Assembly (NCBI GenBank): GCA_964580585.1
Contig: CAZOKZ010000032.1
Span: forward strand, 1 to 49,767
Origin: CAZOKZ01 sp964580585
Lineage (GTDB): Bacteria > Sumerlaeota > Sumerlaeia > SLMS01 > JAHLLQ01
DNA length: 49,767 nucleotides
Direction of reading: 5' to 3'
Made by a program: the position numbers and the translations under genes. The first letter of the stretch is position 1. The number at the start of each line of letters is the position of its first letter. The notes under the pieces are model-generated. The model did no database searches, was not told the DNA's origin, and saw only the letters and a program-made list of their open reading frames with translations. This document shows positions 40,942 through 49,767 of this stretch, piece by piece.

Positions 40942-42956
40942 GCACCGAACGCTTTGAAGAACTGCTCGATCCATGGGCACGCAACGAGCTCGACGCCGCC
41001 GAGGCCGTCGAGTTTGACGCCCTCCTTGAACGTCATCCCGAATGGCGCGAGGAAGCCGACACCCATCGCGAAATGCTCGAGCTGATCCAGAGCGCTCCCG
41101 CGCCCAAAGCGCCTGCCGGATTGCTGGCTGGGGCGCTCGCCAAGGCTCGCGCGCAAGGTTTCGCCCCCGATTCCGAACCGCTACCCGGCGAAGAACCCGC
41201 TGCCGCGCCTCCCGCAAAGGTCATCGAAGTGGCCACCCCCCCACCGTCTGAACGGCGCGCCACCAAACGAGGGCTCGTGTTCCCAATGCGTTGGATGGCG
41301 GTCGCCGCCACCGTCGCGGTTGTCGTCGCAACGGGTACGTACATGACTTTGCAAAATAAAGAAGAATTCCACCCGCCCAAAAGCCAACTGGCAGGCCAGG
41401 ATATCGCCTTGGCCGAACAAAATATTCATGCCCCGGCCAAGTCGGATCAAAAACAAGTACTTGCCACAGAAAGCGAAATCGACGCGCTTGCATCTCCTCC
41501 GGAAATGGAAATGCTCGCGACGAATACACCGGAAAAATTAGCGCGAGTCGCTGCGGAACCGCTGAAAGAAACCGGCGAAGGCACCGAAGATTTATTCATC
41601 GCAGACGTTGAAGCCGAGAGCCCCGCTGAAGAAACAATGACGTTGGCGGCGGCAATTCAACCGGCTCCTACGCCCGCCCCGTCGCGCCCAAAAGCGGAAG
41701 CCGCACCCAAACCCGCTTCCCAAACGGCTTCCGGTACCTCCTATACCATGAAAAATCCGTTCGCTTCCGGCGACTCGCCTTTTGCCGGGGAAAGCGATGA
41801 CACCAGTAACGCGTTTATGTCCATGCCTCCGCAACCGGATGATCATAATCCTTCACAGAATGCCGAAGACCCTTCTTCGAGCAGCGCCTCCGAGCCTTTC
41901 GCCGCCACCCTGGCCGAAGCTCCAGCCGATAAAACGAACTGGAACTTCGATGCGCCGTCGCTATCGGCAGCAGACAGCTTAGACGCCAACAATTCGGGCC
42001 TCATCGACACAGTCCGCGAAGAACGCAAGGACGCCGAACTGGCGATGCGCAACCGACCGAACAGGCAAACGCAACCCGAATGGAATCGCTCGGTCCCCGA
42101 ATGGTACACCGATGGAGACGAGGCGAAAAAAACATCCCCACGCGTGCACGGTTTTACCGACACCCCTCTGACCGCGCCCGGGACGGCGGATAATCGCGTG
42201 TCCGAATTGCGCGACGATGCACGCGAAAATGCGCTCGCCATGGCCAAATCGAGTAATGACGCTCTGGAGAAAGCCAAGAACGAACTGAGCGAAGCAGCCG
42301 AAGCCTTCGAGAAGCGCACGCTCTATTACGAGAGTCCTGCACCTGCGGCGGACATCGTCATGGCATCGCTCCCCATTCCCAACGACGAATACGCGTTCAT
42401 GCAGCAACAGGCGCAATCCGTCGGAGGCGTGCAATCGACTGCTTCCGGTGGGCGTACCAAGGACAAGGGCCAGACATACGATCCCACAAACGGCACGATC
42501 AGCCGTGGAGACATTGTAAACTACAGCGATCTCGCCTCGGACTCATCTCGACAGATCGCGCAAGCTTCCACAGCCGATGAATTCGTTGTGGAATTTGCCA
42601 ACCAACAAGCCCTCGATTCGTTCCTGTGGCGCCTCAAGGTCGTGCCTATTCGCGTGGATCGTTCGACATCAACGACTGCTCCCCGTTACGAAGCACAACA
42701 ACCCACACGCGCTCGTCAAACGCCGGTATTCAATGCGTTGGTCGGTGGCGGTAAAAATACCGCACGTCGTCAACCATCAACCAGTGCCGATATCGAAACT
42801 CTGAACCTGGATCACTACACGATGGAAATCGTCCCCGACGAACGCACGGGCCGTATTCGCCTTATTTTACGCGTGCGCCAGGACAATCGCGTCGCTCCCA
42901 CGCCGATGGGGACGGAGAAGCCCGCAGATACGCGGGGCGTGATCCGTCGCTACTAA
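40938..42956 (+). CDS. long membrane anti-sigma-factor-like protein
   Basis: 672 residues. The cytoplasmic N-terminus (1-110) resembles anti-sigma domains (FEELLDPWARNELDAAEAVEFDALLERHPEWREEADTH is split across helices), without the usual His-Cys-Cys zinc motif. One membrane helix lies at about 113-132 (WMAVAATVAVVVATGTY). Outside are some 400 residues of low-complexity Ala/Pro/Glu/Ser sequence with a coiled-coil piece near 415-455. A C-terminal folded segment near 540-640 includes ADEFVVEFANQQALDSFLW. It starts in the last bases of the sigma gene. A periplasmic sensor reaching far into the envelope is the likely role. Confidence 0.75.
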   Translation: MSTERFEELLDPWARNELDAAEAVEFDALLERHPEWREEADTHREMLELIQSAPAPKAPAGLLAGALAKARAQGFAPDSEPLPGEEPAAAPPAKVIEVATPPPSERRATKRGLVFPMRWMAVAATVAVVVATGTYMTLQNKEEFHPPKSQLAGQDIALAEQNIHAPAKSDQKQVLATESEIDALASPPEMEMLATNTPEKLARVAAEPLKETGEGTEDLFIADVEAESPAEETMTLAAAIQPAPTPAPSRPKAEAAPKPASQTASGTSYTMKNPFASGDSPFAGESDDTSNAFMSMPPQPDDHNPSQNAEDPSSSSASEPFAATLAEAPADKTNWNFDAPSLSAADSLDANNSGLIDTVREERKDAELAMRNRPNRQTQPEWNRSVPEWYTDGDEAKKTSPRVHGFTDTPLTAPGTADNRVSELRDDARENALAMAKSSNDALEKAKNELSEAAEAFEKRTLYYESPAPAADIVMASLPIPNDEYAFMQQQAQSVGGVQSTASGGRTKDKGQTYDPTNGTISRGDIVNYSDLASDSSRQIAQASTADEFVVEFANQQALDSFLWRLKVVPIRVDRSTSTTAPRYEAQQPTRARQTPVFNALVGGGKNTARRQPSTSADIETLNLDHYTMEIVPDERTGRIRLILRVRQDNRVAPTPMGTEKPADTRGVIRRY

Positions 42957-44158
42957 TGACTCGCCCGCTTAACATCCTGCTTGTCTCGCGCAGCTTTCCC
43001 GCACACCGGCTCGGTGGCATGGAGCAACATGCCCAAGACGTGCTCGACGGCTTAATCGAAGCGGGGCACACGGTGCACCTTGCGACAACGTGTCTGCCGC
43101 GCAAAAAGAGCTCCGTCCCTCTAAAAACCAACGGAACGATTACAACACTGGGATCGAAATGCGGCGAATACAACGTCTCGTTTTTTCGCGAGCTACGCAC
43201 AGCGATGCGCATTCTGGCACGTAAGCATCACATCGACGTGATTCATGCGCAAGGCTTCGCAGGCATCACGCTCGCTTCGGCCCACGGACTGCCGCCGGTA
43301 CTCACAACAATCCACGGAACGCTGTGGAGCGAAACGCCACTCGATCGGCGCATCCGACCGATGCGGACGTCCCGCGAACGTTTGCGCGACCTGTGGAAAT
43401 TCAAACATCGCCTTGCGTTCTGGCCCGTGTGGAACTGGTTCCTCGGTCTCCGTCCCCGGTTGATTGTCGATAGCCAATTCACCGCGCTCGAATTACGTCG
43501 CTCACACCCGCAACTCCGTCCCCATGTCGCACCGCTCGGTATCGATACGCGTCGTTTTATCGCTGCAAAAGCACGTACATTCGATGCCAATCACGGTTGT
43601 CTCGACGGCGAAAAGACATCTCCGTCCCCACCGTTGCTTTTCGCTACCGGGCGCCTCGAACCGATCAAAGGATTTGAACATTTAATTCGTGTACTGGACG
43701 AATTACCCGCCAATTTCGCCTGTAATCTCGTCATCGGAGGCGACGGCCCCGCTCGCAGCGACCTGGAAAAACTCGCCAAAGGACTCCGTCCCCCGAAGCG
43801 CGTTTTTTTTACAGGGAAAATCCCCGCCGAAGAACTCGCTGACTGGTACGCGTCCGCCGACGTGTTTCTAAATCCCGACCAGGCGCATCCCGCCTTTGGT
43901 CTCGCCAACGCCGAAGCGCTTCTTTGTGGAACTCCCGTCATTACCACTCCCAACGGCGCGCACCCGGAAGTCGTGCGGCGCGGCGATGGCGTGCTATTGC
44001 CTGCTCAAGATTACAAGGGTTGGGCCAGTGCCATTTGTCAGTTAATCGATTCGCCCGACCGAACAAAACGCCGTGAACGCGCTCAAAAACGATTCGCTCG
44101 CCAACGCATGATCACACGGTTGGAACGCGCCTATTACCGGGCAGTGAATGAAAAATAA
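42956..44158 (+). CDS. GT4-family glycosyltransferase
   Basis: 400 residues in the GT-B fold. The N-terminal half starts with ILLVSRSFPAHRLGGMEQHAQDV, a typical GT4 GG-loop. The C-terminal half has LLFATGRLEPIKGFEHLI, the VIGGDGPARSDLEKLA strand, and the EX7E-like sugar-nucleotide site in the PAFGLANAEALLCGTPVITT region near 325. Such enzymes use nucleotide sugars with retention to build glycans. The start overlaps the stop of the anti-sigma gene by one base (TAATG), so it belongs to the sigma operon. The acceptor is unknown. Confidence 0.9.
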   Translation: MTRPLNILLVSRSFPAHRLGGMEQHAQDVLDGLIEAGHTVHLATTCLPRKKSSVPLKTNGTITTLGSKCGEYNVSFFRELRTAMRILARKHHIDVIHAQGFAGITLASAHGLPPVLTTIHGTLWSETPLDRRIRPMRTSRERLRDLWKFKHRLAFWPVWNWFLGLRPRLIVDSQFTALELRRSHPQLRPHVAPLGIDTRRFIAAKARTFDANHGCLDGEKTSPSPPLLFATGRLEPIKGFEHLIRVLDELPANFACNLVIGGDGPARSDLEKLAKGLRPPKRVFFTGKIPAEELADWYASADVFLNPDQAHPAFGLANAEALLCGTPVITTPNGAHPEVVRRGDGVLLPAQDYKGWASAICQLIDSPDRTKRRERAQKRFARQRMITRLERAYYRAVNEK

Positions 44159-44249
44159 CGATTGTAGGCCGTCAAACATTTCGACGCATTCCCCCATAAC
44201 GGCGCGTGGATTGCTGCATGATTGTCAGTTCATTCATGAGGCCCCCATT

Positions 44250-45101
44250 ATGCGACCCCTCTCTAAATTCACCTTTACAATAACCGCAGCGTTCGCTGTC
44301 TCGGCGGCATTTTTTCCCCTCAACGCCAAAGAGCCCGCCACCTCGCAACCGGATGCAAACGCCACACCGGTGGTGGTAGAACTCTTCACGTCGGAAGGCT
44401 GCTCCAGTTGCCCGCCCGCCGATCAACTGCTCTCGAAAATTGGTGCAACTCAACCAATCAACGGCGCGCGTGTCATTCCGCTTTCATTCCACGTAGATTA
44501 TTGGGATCGCCTTGGCTGGCGCGACCCGTTCTCGAGCAAAGAAGCAACCGCGCGCCAATACGCTTACGCCGAAGTCACCCGCTCCGACCGCGTTTACACT
44601 CCGCAAATGGTGGTCAACGGTACCGAATCCTTTATTGGCAACAATGCCCACAAAGCTCGCACTTCGATTTCAAGTGCCGCTGCTCAATCGCCTCGATTCA
44701 ATATTGAAATTTCCGACACATCAATCGCGACCGATCCAGAAGGCGTCCTCACGCTGCGAAGCAACGTTCGCCTGGACTCCCAAACGGTATCGAATACGCC
44801 TCAACGCGTAATGGTGGCCGTGACGGAAAACGACCTCGATGTTGATATTCCGCGTGGTGAAAACCGGGGACTGACGTTGCACCACGATCATGTCGTTCGC
44901 GCAATTCGGCAAGAAAGCACCTTCGACCCAACGACTTGGGACACGATGGAACTGGAAATCGCTATCCCCATGCAAACGGATTGGAAGGTCGAAAACCTCT
45001 CGCTCGTGGTGTTCGTCCAGGACCCTGTATCCGCACAAATTTTAGGTGCCGACGCTCAAGTTGTCCAGAAATCATCGGTCAATCGCCAGACTTCCCCTTG
45101 A
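44250..45101 (+). CDS. DUF1223 thioredoxin-like secreted protein
   Basis: 283 residues. A signal peptide is cleaved near PLNA. The domain matches DUF1223, a thioredoxin-like family: VVVELFTSEGCSSCPPADQ with the CSSC motif near residue 50, then VIPLSFHVDYWDRLGW, and YTPQMVVNG with the cis-Pro-like element. Family members are predicted periplasmic redox proteins, though the substrate is not known. ATG 44250 is chosen over an earlier frame start because a proper signal peptide begins there and GAGG lies nine bases before it. It is 91 bases after the glycosyltransferase gene. Confidence 0.88.
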   Translation: MRPLSKFTFTITAAFAVSAAFFPLNAKEPATSQPDANATPVVVELFTSEGCSSCPPADQLLSKIGATQPINGARVIPLSFHVDYWDRLGWRDPFSSKEATARQYAYAEVTRSDRVYTPQMVVNGTESFIGNNAHKARTSISSAAAQSPRFNIEISDTSIATDPEGVLTLRSNVRLDSQTVSNTPQRVMVAVTENDLDVDIPRGENRGLTLHHDHVVRAIRQESTFDPTTWDTMELEIAIPMQTDWKVENLSLVVFVQDPVSAQILGADAQVVQKSSVNRQTSP

Positions 45102-45164
45102 TGCGACAGATAAATTCTGTACAATTGGCGTAATTCTGGCTCATTCAAAACCCAGAGGACGCCC

Positions 45165-46541
45165 ATGGAATTCATCAAGCAATCCCGTCTGGAATTTCCC
45201 GCCGATCAAGTCTTTGCCTGGCACGAACGACCGGGCATGTTCCTGCGTTTGATCCCGCCGTGGGAATCGGTCGAACTGATACATTATCCTCCCACGTTGG
45301 AGGAAAACGAGCAGGCAATTGTGGAAATCAAAACCGGTCCGATCAAACAACGTTGGATCGCCCGATTGTACGGTATCGAAAAAGGCCGTCGGTTTTGCGA
45401 CCGGATGGTACAAGGTCCTTTTTCCAAATGGGTGCACGAACACCGGTTCGAGCCCGACGGCGACGATGCCTGCCGCATGAGCGACCACATTCAATACGAA
45501 TTACCGGCGAAATCGTTCGGCAAAGCGGTTGCCGGTGGTTATGTGCAACGGAAAATCGAGGCGCTTTTCGATTACCGCCATCGCGTGTTGGCGAACGATC
45601 TGGCTTTGCACACGCGATATCATTTGGCCCCCATGCGAATTTTGGTCAGCGGCTCGACCGGGCTGGTCGGATCGGCACTTGTCCCTTTTTTACAAACGGG
45701 CGGGCATGAAGTAACCCGTTTAGTGCGCAGCCATGCGGAATCCGGCCCCGATGCCATTGCGTGGAATCCCGACGAAGGCTGGGACACCCCCCCAGCCTCG
45801 CTCGAAGGCTTTGACGCGGTGATACACTTGGCGGGCGAAAACATCGCGGGCCGATGGGACGATGAAAAAAAACGTCGCATCCGCGATAGCCGCGTCAATG
45901 GAACCCACAACCTTTGCGCAGGGCTGGCACGCCTCGAACGTCCTCCTCGCGTGTTGGTCAGCGCCTCTGCCATGGGCATTTACGGCAATGTGGACGGTGC
46001 GTGGGTGGACGAATCCAGCCTGCACGGCACGGGGTTTCTAGCCGATGTGGGAAACGATTGGGAAAAAGCCACCCTTCAAGCCGAGGAAGCTGGCATTCGT
46101 GTGGCGCACCTGCGTACAACAATGATCCTGAGCCCGGCGGGCGGCGGTCTGGCCGAAATGCTGCCGCTTTTCCGGCTCGGACTCGGTGGGCGCATAGGCA
46201 ACGGCAAGACTCAAATGAGCTGGATCACCATCGACGACGTGCTCGGCGCGATTTTGCACATCCTCGCGACTCCGACCCTCGAAGGCCCTGTGAATCTTTC
46301 GACCCCCAACCCAGTCTCCAATCGACAACTCACCCAGGCGCTCGCCGCCACATTGAGACGCCCCGTCGGACCGCCCGCCCCCAAATCCATCTTGCGCCTG
46401 GCATTGGGCGAAATGGCGGACGAACTGTTATTCCAAAGTGTCCGCGTTCGCCCCGCGCGACTGCTCGAAACCCATTACCGGTTCCTGTTTCCAAAGATCC
46501 AAGACGCTTTTTGCCATTTGCTGGGCAGGAAAATTCGATGA
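45165..46541 (+). CDS. SRPBCC domain fused to a TIGR01777-type NAD-dependent epimerase
   Basis: 458 residues in two parts. Residues 1-150 are an SRPBCC (START-like) ligand-binding domain beginning FIKQSRLEFPADQVFAWHE. Residues 160-458 form a short-chain dehydrogenase/epimerase of the TIGR01777 (YfcH, SDR39U1) type, with the NAD motif GSTGLVGSAL and conserved IHLAGENIAGRW, ASAMGIYGN and FRLGLGGRIGNGKTQMSWI. The fusion itself is known in other bacteria. The enzymatic substrate is not established. The stop overlaps the start of the CarH-like regulator (ATGA), so the two are linked. Confidence 0.9.
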   Translation: MEFIKQSRLEFPADQVFAWHERPGMFLRLIPPWESVELIHYPPTLEENEQAIVEIKTGPIKQRWIARLYGIEKGRRFCDRMVQGPFSKWVHEHRFEPDGDDACRMSDHIQYELPAKSFGKAVAGGYVQRKIEALFDYRHRVLANDLALHTRYHLAPMRILVSGSTGLVGSALVPFLQTGGHEVTRLVRSHAESGPDAIAWNPDEGWDTPPASLEGFDAVIHLAGENIAGRWDDEKKRRIRDSRVNGTHNLCAGLARLERPPRVLVSASAMGIYGNVDGAWVDESSLHGTGFLADVGNDWEKATLQAEEAGIRVAHLRTTMILSPAGGGLAEMLPLFRLGLGGRIGNGKTQMSWITIDDVLGAILHILATPTLEGPVNLSTPNPVSNRQLTQALAATLRRPVGPPAPKSILRLALGEMADELLFQSVRVRPARLLETHYRFLFPKIQDAFCHLLGRKIR

Positions 46542-47440
46542 CCCCCAAAGACTTAATCTCCATCGGCACGCTTGCACACAAAACGGGCCTCAGCGTCGAG
46601 TGCCTGCGCATGTGGGAGCGACGTTACGGCGCGCCCGAATCCATCCGCTTGCCTTCGGGACATCGACGTTACCCGGAGCAGGAAATCGAACGGCTACGCT
46701 ATGCGGCATTGGCACTGGAGCAAGGCTATCGCGCCCGCCAGGTTGCCCCCGCCACGCTCGGCGAACTCAAAGGCATGCTGCGCCAATGCGCGTGTCTTCT
46801 CGAAGACTCGCCCCACCGCCCCGAGATCGAAGCCCGCATCGAGCGCTGGATCGCTGCCACCGCTAAACTCGACGACCGCACGTTGGCGCACGATTTTCAC
46901 CACGACTGGACGCAACTCGGCGCCGCACGATTCCTGAGCGAACGCGTCGTCCCGCTCATTTATCGACTTGGACAGGAATGGGCTAATGGTGAACTCACCA
47001 TCAGCCAGGAACATTTCGCCTCCGAGCAGGTGAGCGATTTCCTCGCCGCCCAATGGCGCCGAATGAACGAACGCATCGAAGGCGCGAATGTCCTGGTTGC
47101 CAGTTTGCCCGGCGACCAGCATCGTCTCGGACTTCAAATGGTATCCGTGGTATTAACCTTGGCGGGAAAAAAAGTCGTCTATATCGGCCCACAAACTCCC
47201 CCGCGCGAAATCGTCGAAATCGCCAAACAATGCAAGGCAACGGCAGTTTGTCTCAGTATCTCGATCACGATGGATCTCAACCAAGTAACCCAAGCCCTCG
47301 GCCAGTTACGCCTCGACCTTCCCAACGCCATCCGCCTCGCCATCGGCGGCAAAGGGGCTCCTCCCCCACGCGAAGGCATCGAACGCATGAACGATCTTGC
47401 CGATTTTTACGATTGGTTGAAACGATTGCCGTCGGGGTAG
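46538..47440 (+). CDS. CarH/LitR-like MerR-family regulator with cobalamin-binding domain
   Basis: 300 residues. A MerR helix-turn-helix covers about 7-70 (SIGTLAHKTGLSVECLRMWERRYG). The B12-binding half holds the four-helix cap with Trp148-x9-Glu158-His159, the motif of AdoCbl-dependent photoreceptors. The Rossmann-like cobalamin fold has DxHxxG (Asp193, His195, Gly198); His195 would be the lower ligand of the cobalt. Proteins of this kind repress genes in the dark and leave DNA when light breaks the adenosyl-cobalt bond. The gene overlaps the SRPBCC-epimerase gene, which may be its target operon. With the B12 riboswitch at 23241 it makes two corrinoid-responsive regulators in one window. 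Confidence 0.88.
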   Translation: MTPKDLISIGTLAHKTGLSVECLRMWERRYGAPESIRLPSGHRRYPEQEIERLRYAALALEQGYRARQVAPATLGELKGMLRQCACLLEDSPHRPEIEARIERWIAATAKLDDRTLAHDFHHDWTQLGAARFLSERVVPLIYRLGQEWANGELTISQEHFASEQVSDFLAAQWRRMNERIEGANVLVASLPGDQHRLGLQMVSVVLTLAGKKVVYIGPQTPPREIVEIAKQCKATAVCLSISITMDLNQVTQALGQLRLDLPNAIRLAIGGKGAPPPREGIERMNDLADFYDWLKRLPSG

Positions 47441-47446
47441 GAAACA

Positions 47447-47992
47447 ATGGGCAAAAAAGTCCTCAAAGTCCTTTTCATCCTCATCGCCTCCATTATCGTG
47501 CTTTGGCTGGCTTTGTTGGGAACGTGCAAATTAATGATTAGGGATCGCGTCAGTTGGAGTAACACGTCTGGCCAACCTGTCCCTTCGGCTTTCATGGTAA
47601 TGCTTTTTCCCGCCGACGATCACGTGCAACTGACGTCGCAGTCGGGCGCAACGAAGATGCTCGATCGCGCGGTGCTATGCTCGTATGATGAATATCAAAA
47701 AGGGCAAATGGGCGTGTGGTGGAATGACGAGGAAATCCCCGTGGATCTCAACCGGTTGGTTCCCTATCGAACGGACGTTGATTTGGACAAGTTGATCGAC
47801 GGACTGAACAAGGAAATCGCCACATGGAGAGAATCCAAAATCTATGGCGTTTATCCCAAATTCCACAAAGCAGCGGACGGGTCGATTGAAATTAAAATGT
47901 ATGAATCCAATGGGTGGTGGGGACAGGATTACTTCTATTATCGCGTGATCGACGGTAAGATCATCCCGGAAAAAATCGTGCGGCGGGCTTAG
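47447..47992 (+). CDS. membrane-anchored protein of unknown function
   Basis: 181 residues with one N-terminal membrane helix (about 6-28) and a soluble remainder, presumably on the outer face. The soluble part has a Trp-rich stretch (GVWWNDEEIPVD near 89-100) and ends in aromatic-rich beta segments (NGWWGQDYFYYRVIDG). I recognise no family. It starts six bases after the CarH-like gene (a purine-rich GGGGTAGGAAACA precedes the ATG) and so is likely co-transcribed with it. The 3' end overlaps the convergent rimO gene by four bases. Confidence 0.7.
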   Translation: MGKKVLKVLFILIASIIVLWLALLGTCKLMIRDRVSWSNTSGQPVPSAFMVMLFPADDHVQLTSQSGATKMLDRAVLCSYDEYQKGQMGVWWNDEEIPVDLNRLVPYRTDVDLDKLIDGLNKEIATWRESKIYGVYPKFHKAADGSIEIKMYESNGWWGQDYFYYRVIDGKIIPEKIVRRA

Positions 47993-49416
47993 TCTTCAAT
48001 CGCTTCTGCCGTCAAATCGTACACGTCCGCTTCGACAATGCGCGTGCGCACGAAATCGCCCGGTTTAAGCGGCGTTTCGCTCATCACGCGGACCACGCCA
48101 TCGATATCGGCGGCTTCGCTGTGGCTGCGCCCCACATACCAACCCGAGTTCGGCACACGACCCTCGATCAACACTTCGCGCTCCGTCCCCAATTGACGAT
48201 CTGCCCATTCGGCGCTGATGCGCGATTGCAATTTCATCAACTTATCTTTGCGACGTAATTTGACCTTCTCCGTTACTTGATTCGGCAATTCGGCGGCGGG
48301 CGTTCCCGGTTCGCGCGAATACGCAAATACGCCCATGCGCTCGAAGCCGATTTCCTTCACGCCTTCGGTCAACGTCTTGAATTCCGCAGGCGTTTCGCCG
48401 GGAAAACCAACGATGAACGTTGTGCGCAACGTTACGTCGGGCAGTTCGCTGCGAATCATCCGAAGCATATCCATCGTGCGTTCACGGTCGTGAGGACGAC
48501 GCATGCGCTTTAAAACTTCGTGGTCGAGATGTTGCAACGGGATGTCCAAATAACGTGCAATTTTCGGCTGTTCTTTAAGCACCGCGATCATGTCGCGTGT
48601 CACCGTCGAGGGATACAGGTAGAACAACCGAATCCAGAATTGCCCGTCGAGGCTCGCCAATTCGTGCAACAATTCCGGCAGCATCAGGCGCTTTTCTAAA
48701 TCGAGGCCATACTTGGTAATGTCCTGCGCCACGATGTTGATTTCACGCACGCCATCATCGAGCATCCGCCGCGCTTCGTCGCGCAACACGTCCTTGGGGA
48801 CGGAGGTGTACACACCTTTCATCAACGGGATGCTGCAAAACGTGCATGTGTGATTGCATCCGTCGGAAATTTTCAAAAACCCATGCGGACGGCGATCCGT
48901 GCGTTGGCGCGGCAATGTACGCGGCACAAGTACACGCGGCGCGTTGGCCTCGAACGCGCGGTCATCGAATTCGATGGCGGGCGCGTTCACCGAAGAAGCC
49001 GGGCTTTGCCGTGCAAGATCCCAGGACGGCGCATCCTCGTCCGTGTTTTCGACGAATTGACTTTTCGTTTCACCCGCGACGAGCTTGGCAACGCGCTCGA
49101 AATCCCCCACCCCGGCAAGGAAATCCACCTGGGGAACTTCGCGCAAAATTTCCTCCCCGGCCCGTTGCGCCAGGCACCCAATCACGCCGAGTCGCGTACC
49201 CGCTTTGGTGCGGATTTTTGCCCATTGGCGGATTTGCTGCATGGATTGATCGCGCGCCGACTGAATAAACCCGCACGTCGTGATTACCACCACGTCAGGC
49301 GGATTGTCCGGGTCGGCGATTTCGATCGAGTGACCTTTGTCGTGCAACAACCCGGACAGGTACTCGTTATCGACAGTGTTTTTATCGCACCCAAGGGTGA
49401 CCATTCCGATGCGCAT
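47989..49416 (-). CDS. rimO: ribosomal protein S12 methylthiotransferase RimO
   Basis: 475 residues. The UPF0004 domain has the three auxiliary-cluster cysteines (Cys10, Cys48, Cys81). The radical-SAM domain has CNHTCTFC (Cys187, Cys191, Cys194) in DGCNHTCTFCSIP, and a TRAM domain closes the C-terminus. RimO adds a methylthio group to an Asp of ribosomal protein S12. The N-terminal MRIGMVTLGCDKN identifies RimO rather than MiaB. A linker of about 45 residues between the two domains (116-162) is longer than usual and rich in Ala and Asp. It is convergent with the preceding gene, overlapping it by four bases. Confidence 0.95.
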   Translation of the reverse strand: MRIGMVTLGCDKNTVDNEYLSGLLHDKGHSIEIADPDNPPDVVVITTCGFIQSARDQSMQQIRQWAKIRTKAGTRLGVIGCLAQRAGEEILREVPQVDFLAGVGDFERVAKLVAGETKSQFVENTDEDAPSWDLARQSPASSVNAPAIEFDDRAFEANAPRVLVPRTLPRQRTDRRPHGFLKISDGCNHTCTFCSIPLMKGVYTSVPKDVLRDEARRMLDDGVREINIVAQDITKYGLDLEKRLMLPELLHELASLDGQFWIRLFYLYPSTVTRDMIAVLKEQPKIARYLDIPLQHLDHEVLKRMRRPHDRERTMDMLRMIRSELPDVTLRTTFIVGFPGETPAEFKTLTEGVKEIGFERMGVFAYSREPGTPAAELPNQVTEKVKLRRKDKLMKLQSRISAEWADRQLGTEREVLIEGRVPNSGWYVGRSHSEAADIDGVVRVMSETPLKPGDFVRTRIVEADVYDLTAEAIED

Positions 49417-49533
49417 AGGGGGGACGCTTTCCTGTGAAAAATACCAACAAATCGACGTGCGAACGCACGTTCAAACTGGGCGCATGGTAAAAGGCAACGC
49501 GCCTACGTCAATGGAAGGTTGAGAGATGTCCGC

Positions 49534-49767
49534 TCAATCCAGACCACGCGCCGCCAGATCGTCTTCGTCCAAGCCCAGGAAATGTCCCAGTTCGTGTTTG
49601 AGCGTAATCGCCAATTCTTCGCGCAGCTTATCTTCGTTACTGGCAATCAAGGCAATGTTCTGCGTGAATATGTAAATCTGGTTAATGGATTCCACCACAT
49701 CGAACGTGCTGCGCTCGGGCAACGGAATGCCTTGAAACAACCCCAGCATCAGGGGATCGAGCGGTGG
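49534..49767 (-). CDS. Zincin_1-type (DUF462) metallopeptidase, C-terminal part
   Basis: Partial gene that runs off the right edge, so the N-terminus is missing. The 77 or so residues visible carry the zinc motif HELGH in LKHELGHFLGLDEDD, where the two His and the following Asp would bind zinc, preceded by LGLFQGIPLPERS. This pattern fits the small Zincin_1 (PF06262-like) family of possible metalloproteases. The first Met in view (49749) is internal, since the frame stays open to the window edge. It lies 117 bases upstream of rimO on the same strand. Confidence 0.8.
   Translation of the reverse strand, partial: PPLDPLMLGLFQGIPLPERSTFDVVESINQIYIFTQNIALIASNEDKLREELAITLKHELGHFLGLDEDDLAARGLD

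Overview
The window is about 50 kb of bacterial chromosome from a draft assembly: it contains two runs of N, and both have overlapping contig ends. The cell is Gram-negative, as shown by lipoproteins, periplasmic PstS, two secretin-like proteins and long periplasmic inserts in the phosphate permeases. TTG starts behind good ribosome sites occur (integrase, MBOAT protein). Secreted beta-propeller proteins, GH13 and GHL10 lipoprotein/secreted enzymes, a cobalamin-riboswitch-controlled secreted protein, ECF sigma/anti-sigma pairs and dispersed palindromic repeats suggest an uncultured environmental lineage of the PVC or Sumerlaeota/Hydrogenedentota kind. That placement is only an impression; there is no rRNA in the window.

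Layout. 298-1121: two small membrane proteins facing left. 1271-1347: tRNA-Pro(GGG). 1299-8569: a 7.3 kb integrative island bounded by a perfect 55-bp direct repeat of the tRNA 3' part. The island holds two tiny leftward ORFs, a very large CRISPR array (64 visible 32-bp repeats, 2133-6446) with no cas1, cas2 or intact effector, a structured omega-RNA-like region, the C-terminal remnant of a TnpB/Cas12-type nuclease, and a tyrosine integrase beside attR. The rightmost repeat forms a hairpin with its flank. A colinear anti-repeat-like match to the CRISPR repeat lies inside the TnpB remnant. This island is the most unusual thing in the window.

8727-20618: a secreted LVIVD-propeller fibre protein with an S74 autochaperone end, a multihaem cytochrome fragment, an ArsR regulator, an RmlC-like cupin, mutS, a lipoprotein, and two tandem GH13 lipoprotein enzymes ending at a strong terminator. 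20767-28454: an MBOAT plus SGNH-type O-acetylation pair, a cobalamin riboswitch with terminator in front of a secreted PQQ-propeller protein, and a GHL10 glycoside-hydrolase-like protein whose signal peptide runs through a palindromic repeat.

28545-35119 (leftward): pstS-pstC-pstA-pstB, with pstC and pstA carrying large periplasmic inserts. 35318-39378 (leftward): a lipoprotein and two paralogous secretin-like proteins in one operon. 40315-44158 (rightward): ECF sigma factor, a very long membrane anti-sigma-like protein and a GT4 glycosyltransferase, all start/stop overlapping. 44250-47992: DUF1223 protein, SRPBCC-epimerase fusion, CarH-like B12 photoreceptor regulator and a membrane-anchored protein. 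47989-49767 (leftward): rimO and the C-terminal part of a Zincin_1-type metallopeptidase running off the right edge.
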